The notes beneath the pieces were generated by a model, which searched no databases, was not told where the DNA came from, and saw nothing but the letters and a program-made list of their open reading frames with translations. The position numbers and the translations under genes are program-made. Shown one piece after another: positions 61,351-64,000 of a stretch of 64,000 nt of DNA. Positions within the stretch are counted from its first letter, which is position 1. Each line of letters starts with the position of its first letter. The DNA is from Vitis vinifera (Eukaryota > Streptophyta > Magnoliopsida > Vitales > Vitaceae). The stretch lies in NCBI RefSeq assembly GCF_030704535.1, contig NC_081820.1, positions 22,147,001 to 22,211,000 on the forward strand, read 5' to 3'.

Positions 61351-64000
61351 ATGGCGACTCAGTACGGCGTACAGCTCGCCGTTCATCTCATCTCCTCTCA
61401 CTTCGGGAATCTCGTTGCGGTATCTTCTTCTTTCTCCCTATCACTCCGTTTTGCTTCCTGTGAAACCTTATGCAGAGCAATAATGGCCACTCGATTAAAA
61501 AATTTCCTTGTTTTTTACTAAGGTTTCTCGGAAACCAAACACTTAGAGCGTTTTCTAATTTTTCTAAACTTGCATTGTTTGCTTACATAGTTTCACTTTT
61601 TTTCTTTCTTAAATGTGTTGCAGAAAGTGTGTGATTGTCTTCTTCGCAAAGGAACCCTAACGCTCGCGAGCGTAATCCGTTTTACCGAACTCCCTCCTCA
61701 ACAAGTGAAGAGCTGTATACTTGTGTTGATCCAACATAATTGTGTTCAAGCTTTTGCTATACAGCAAGAAGGTATTGGAATTCTTATTTCCGGAACATTA
61801 GCAGTTTTTGTTGTTTCTAGCTGAGAAAAGAAAAAAAATTGAAGTATATGATTAACCGTCACGGTGTTTCTTGTTGCCCTTCATTTTCTCTGCCATCAAA
61901 TGGTCATTACTTGGGTACGTTGTAGACTAATGCTACTAGTAAACTGAGCATGGTATATTAATCTTGTTTGGCATTCCCCCTTTTTCTTGGCAACAAATGG
62001 GGTTCATGTTTTTAGCTTAATTGCATCATGAGAAAAGTAGAACTCTGCTCAAACATCTCCAAATGAGCTATTTGGGCAATATGAAAATTCAAATCTAGTT
62101 TTGTTTCTTCTTCCTACATTGCCTTTGTCGGACAAAAGGTAAACGTGATTTCATGTTGATTATGACTAATGATTATGAATGCAGTTGGTTTTGGAGAAGC
62201 ACCAAGGGTTGTAACTCAGTATATGGCTTTGTTTCACAATATCCTTCACCGAATGAGATTTGCGAAATTCTTGGCAATTGTGTCTGAGGAGCTTGATAAA
62301 GAAGTCGGTTTTTTAATTTTAGATTGATCCTTCATTGTGTGTCTTTTGTTGGAAGATGGAGTTTGATTAGACTGTTGATTGATTTCTTGTTGGTTTTGGT
62401 AGTGTGAGGAAATTCTTGAAGGTTTGCTTCAACATGGCAGACTTACACTGGAACAAATATTGGATAGAGCCAAGTCAAATCAAAGTGAAGGCAAGTCTCT
62501 TTTGTATATTTGAGCATTTATTATGCAGTATGTTCACTTCAATTTTCTTGTTAGAATAATTTTAATGTTCTAAGACGAAGATTTTGTGGGATCTTTTGCT
62601 TTCTCTTTTTGGGGTCAATTGGGTGTTGCCGTTTTCGGTGAGAGACACTTTATCAAGTTGGCATGTCCCTTTTAAGGACAAGAATCATAGAAAGGCTTGG
62701 CGGGCAGCTCCTCTCTGTTTATTTTGGACAATTTGGAAGGAAAGGAATAGGATAGTCTTCGATAACGAGGCTTTGTCGACTCAAAGATTGAAAAACTCAT
62801 TTGTTTGTAATCTCTTATCCTGGGCTAATTCTTCTATAGTTGTAGGCCCTTTATCTTTGTTTAACTTTGTGGATTGGTTGGGTTCTTGTTGAGGGCCGGT
62901 GAGTGTTTCTGTTTTTGTTGCTTGTTTTAGGTGTCTCTTGTATACTCCCTGTATGCTCTGGGTTGCTTTTCAAGCTCCCTTTCTCTAATATATCTTTGTG
63001 CTTTTGCCTATCAAAAAAAAAATATATTAATTTATTTCTCTGCTGAGTTTGTCATGTTTTTGTTTGTATTATAAGCTGACAGTGATGTTGTCTTGCCATT
63101 GTGAGAAACAATAAAATTTACTGTATTAATGTATTTGCTCATTGGTCAAATAGGCGACTCTGGTGATCCATATTTTCCTCATAAATGTTAATATAATTTT
63201 ATTTTCTTCCAGGAGAGCCTGTAGTTCAGGATGCTTTACGAGAAAGCTTTCTTAAACTTGTAAGAGCCCATTTTGTGGAGCGCTGTCCTGCCTCTGAACC
63301 ATTTCTTGCCCCACCAAGTGAAGAAGAGACTCCTGCAAGAAAGCGAGGTGCTAAATCTGCTAAGGTACTTTCTGATTCATGACAGTTTTATTACCTGATG
63401 AAAATTATTCTTATGCAGAATCAAAACTTATCTTATGTGGTGATTGTGGAGCAACAGTGCTATGCTAGTTTTTTGTCTGATTCATTTTTTATTTTATTTG
63501 ATTTTTGTGGTTATGGGCTTATTTGTGTTAAAATGGCAGCAGTGGGGACTGTTAAGTCTCAGAAGCTGGGAAACATGTAGTATCACTTCTGAGATGTTGA
63601 ATATGATATTGGGATTAGATGTGTCTTGGAGATCCGTTTATTGTTATTGGATTTCGATAGGCCTTCACCTTCACAAGACTGCTGTTATACTTAATGATGG
63701 TAAAGACATCCCCTGTAAGGAGTCAATCGGGTCTGGGGTTTCATAACAGCTCAACCTCTCTCATGGGGAGTGGTTTTATGCATACACGAAGTAGTACAGT
63801 ATTGTTACTTTCTTTTGCTTTATTTTCTAGTTTATAGCTACTGTAGTTCTCTGTTTATGATAGTTATAATTTGAAATAAAGTTAGATCCATCTCTTTATT
63901 CTTTTTCTGGGAAAATTAGAGATACATATTTATAGACACATTGCAGAAGGGAACACAACTTGAGTACATAAAAAGTATACAAAGAGTAGTGCTGGAAGAA
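61351..64000 (+). CDS. RPC3: RNA polymerase III subunit RPC3 (RPC82/RPC62 family), 5' part
   Basis: Encodes the N-terminal part of the Pol III subunit that, with RPC6 and RPC7 homologues, forms the initiation subcomplex. Exons are 61351-61419, 61624-61771, 62185-62303, 62403-62490 and 63213-63364. The last visible donor is GT at 63365, and the remaining exons lie beyond the window. The protein starts MATQYGVQLAVHLISSHFG and includes LLRKGTLTLASVIRFTELP (first winged-helix domain), an RMRFAKFLAIV segment and LLQHGRLTLEQIL (second winged helix). Intron 4 uses a GC donor (AAG|GCAAGT at 62490/62491). A LINE fragment sits in the same intron. The gene is head to head with tRNA-Cys, 134 bp from its 5' end to the ATG. 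Assignment is from remembered similarity to Arabidopsis RPC3. Confidence 0.88.
62578..63021 (+). mobile_element. 5'-truncated L1-type LINE (3' end) in RPC3 intron 4
   Basis: The + frame 62584-62892 encodes the C-terminal reverse-transcriptase-associated zinc-finger region of plant L1 ORF2 (WDLLLSLFGVNWVLP, LFWTIWKERNRIVF). Next come a 3' UTR and a short A-tail (63009-63018). Sense orientation in the host intron, severely 5' truncated, as is usual for LINEs. No clear target duplication was found. Confidence 0.85.
63365..64000 (+). other. RPC3 intron 5 (continues past the window)
   Basis: No acceptor followed by an open RPC3-like exon was recognised before the window ends. The open frames at 63398-63746 show no RPC3 similarity. 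Confidence 0.6.

Overview
The window is nuclear DNA of a flowering plant (eudicot). Its genes have GT-AG introns, it is AT-rich between genes, and it is full of plant transposon families. The mix (beta-tubulin, an oxalate-CoA ligase of the AAE3 type, PAR1 genes, MIR393, RPC3) and the style of the repeats suggest grapevine (Vitis), but that species call is inference. About a tenth of the window is host coding sequence. The rest is repeats and degraded spacer.

Layout. 1-2943: part of a broken hAT-type DNA transposon (minus strand), ending in a dense array of TCGGCGA motifs close to the next gene. 3110-5044: a complete three-exon beta-tubulin gene (+). 5960-9622: a complete four-exon AAE3-type oxalyl-CoA synthetase gene (-), with a 325-bp MITE in its last intron. 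10500-12712: a non-autonomous PIF/Harbinger-like element with TTA target duplication. It carries a 650-bp foreign, GC-richer insert between two identical 258-bp direct repeats. 13143-15945: a hairpin, a hAT-like MITE and a three-copy tandem repeat.

16200-43460: a tandem array of three PAR1 (photoassimilate-responsive protein) units, all minus strand. PAR1-1 (16326-17164) and PAR1-3 (36433-37280) look intact. PAR1-2 is split in its signal-peptide exon by a 6.7-kb Ty3/gypsy chromovirus fossil (24948-31682) flanked by a 5-bp target duplication. That fossil contains a long inverted repeat of its own LTR. The spacers of the three units share several conserved blocks, and the flank of a fourth unit is seen at about 43320-43460, with no PAR1 gene after it.

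44575-44690: a miR393 hairpin (-) with mature and star arms and a TATA box. miR393 targets the TIR1/AFB auxin receptors. 44900-60550: gene-poor sequence with MITEs, repeated motifs and a decayed Ty1/copia fossil at about 54600-56400. 60551-64000: a 283-bp tandem duplication, a tRNA-Cys(GCA) gene (-) and, head to head with it, the first five exons of the RNA polymerase III subunit RPC3 gene (+), which runs off the window. One RPC3 intron holds the 3' end of an L1-type LINE and uses a GC donor.

The host genes do not form an operon-like or pathway unit. The only functional echo between neighbours is the tRNA gene beside a Pol III subunit gene. All coordinates were derived by reading the sequence. 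No alignment, folding or database search was run.
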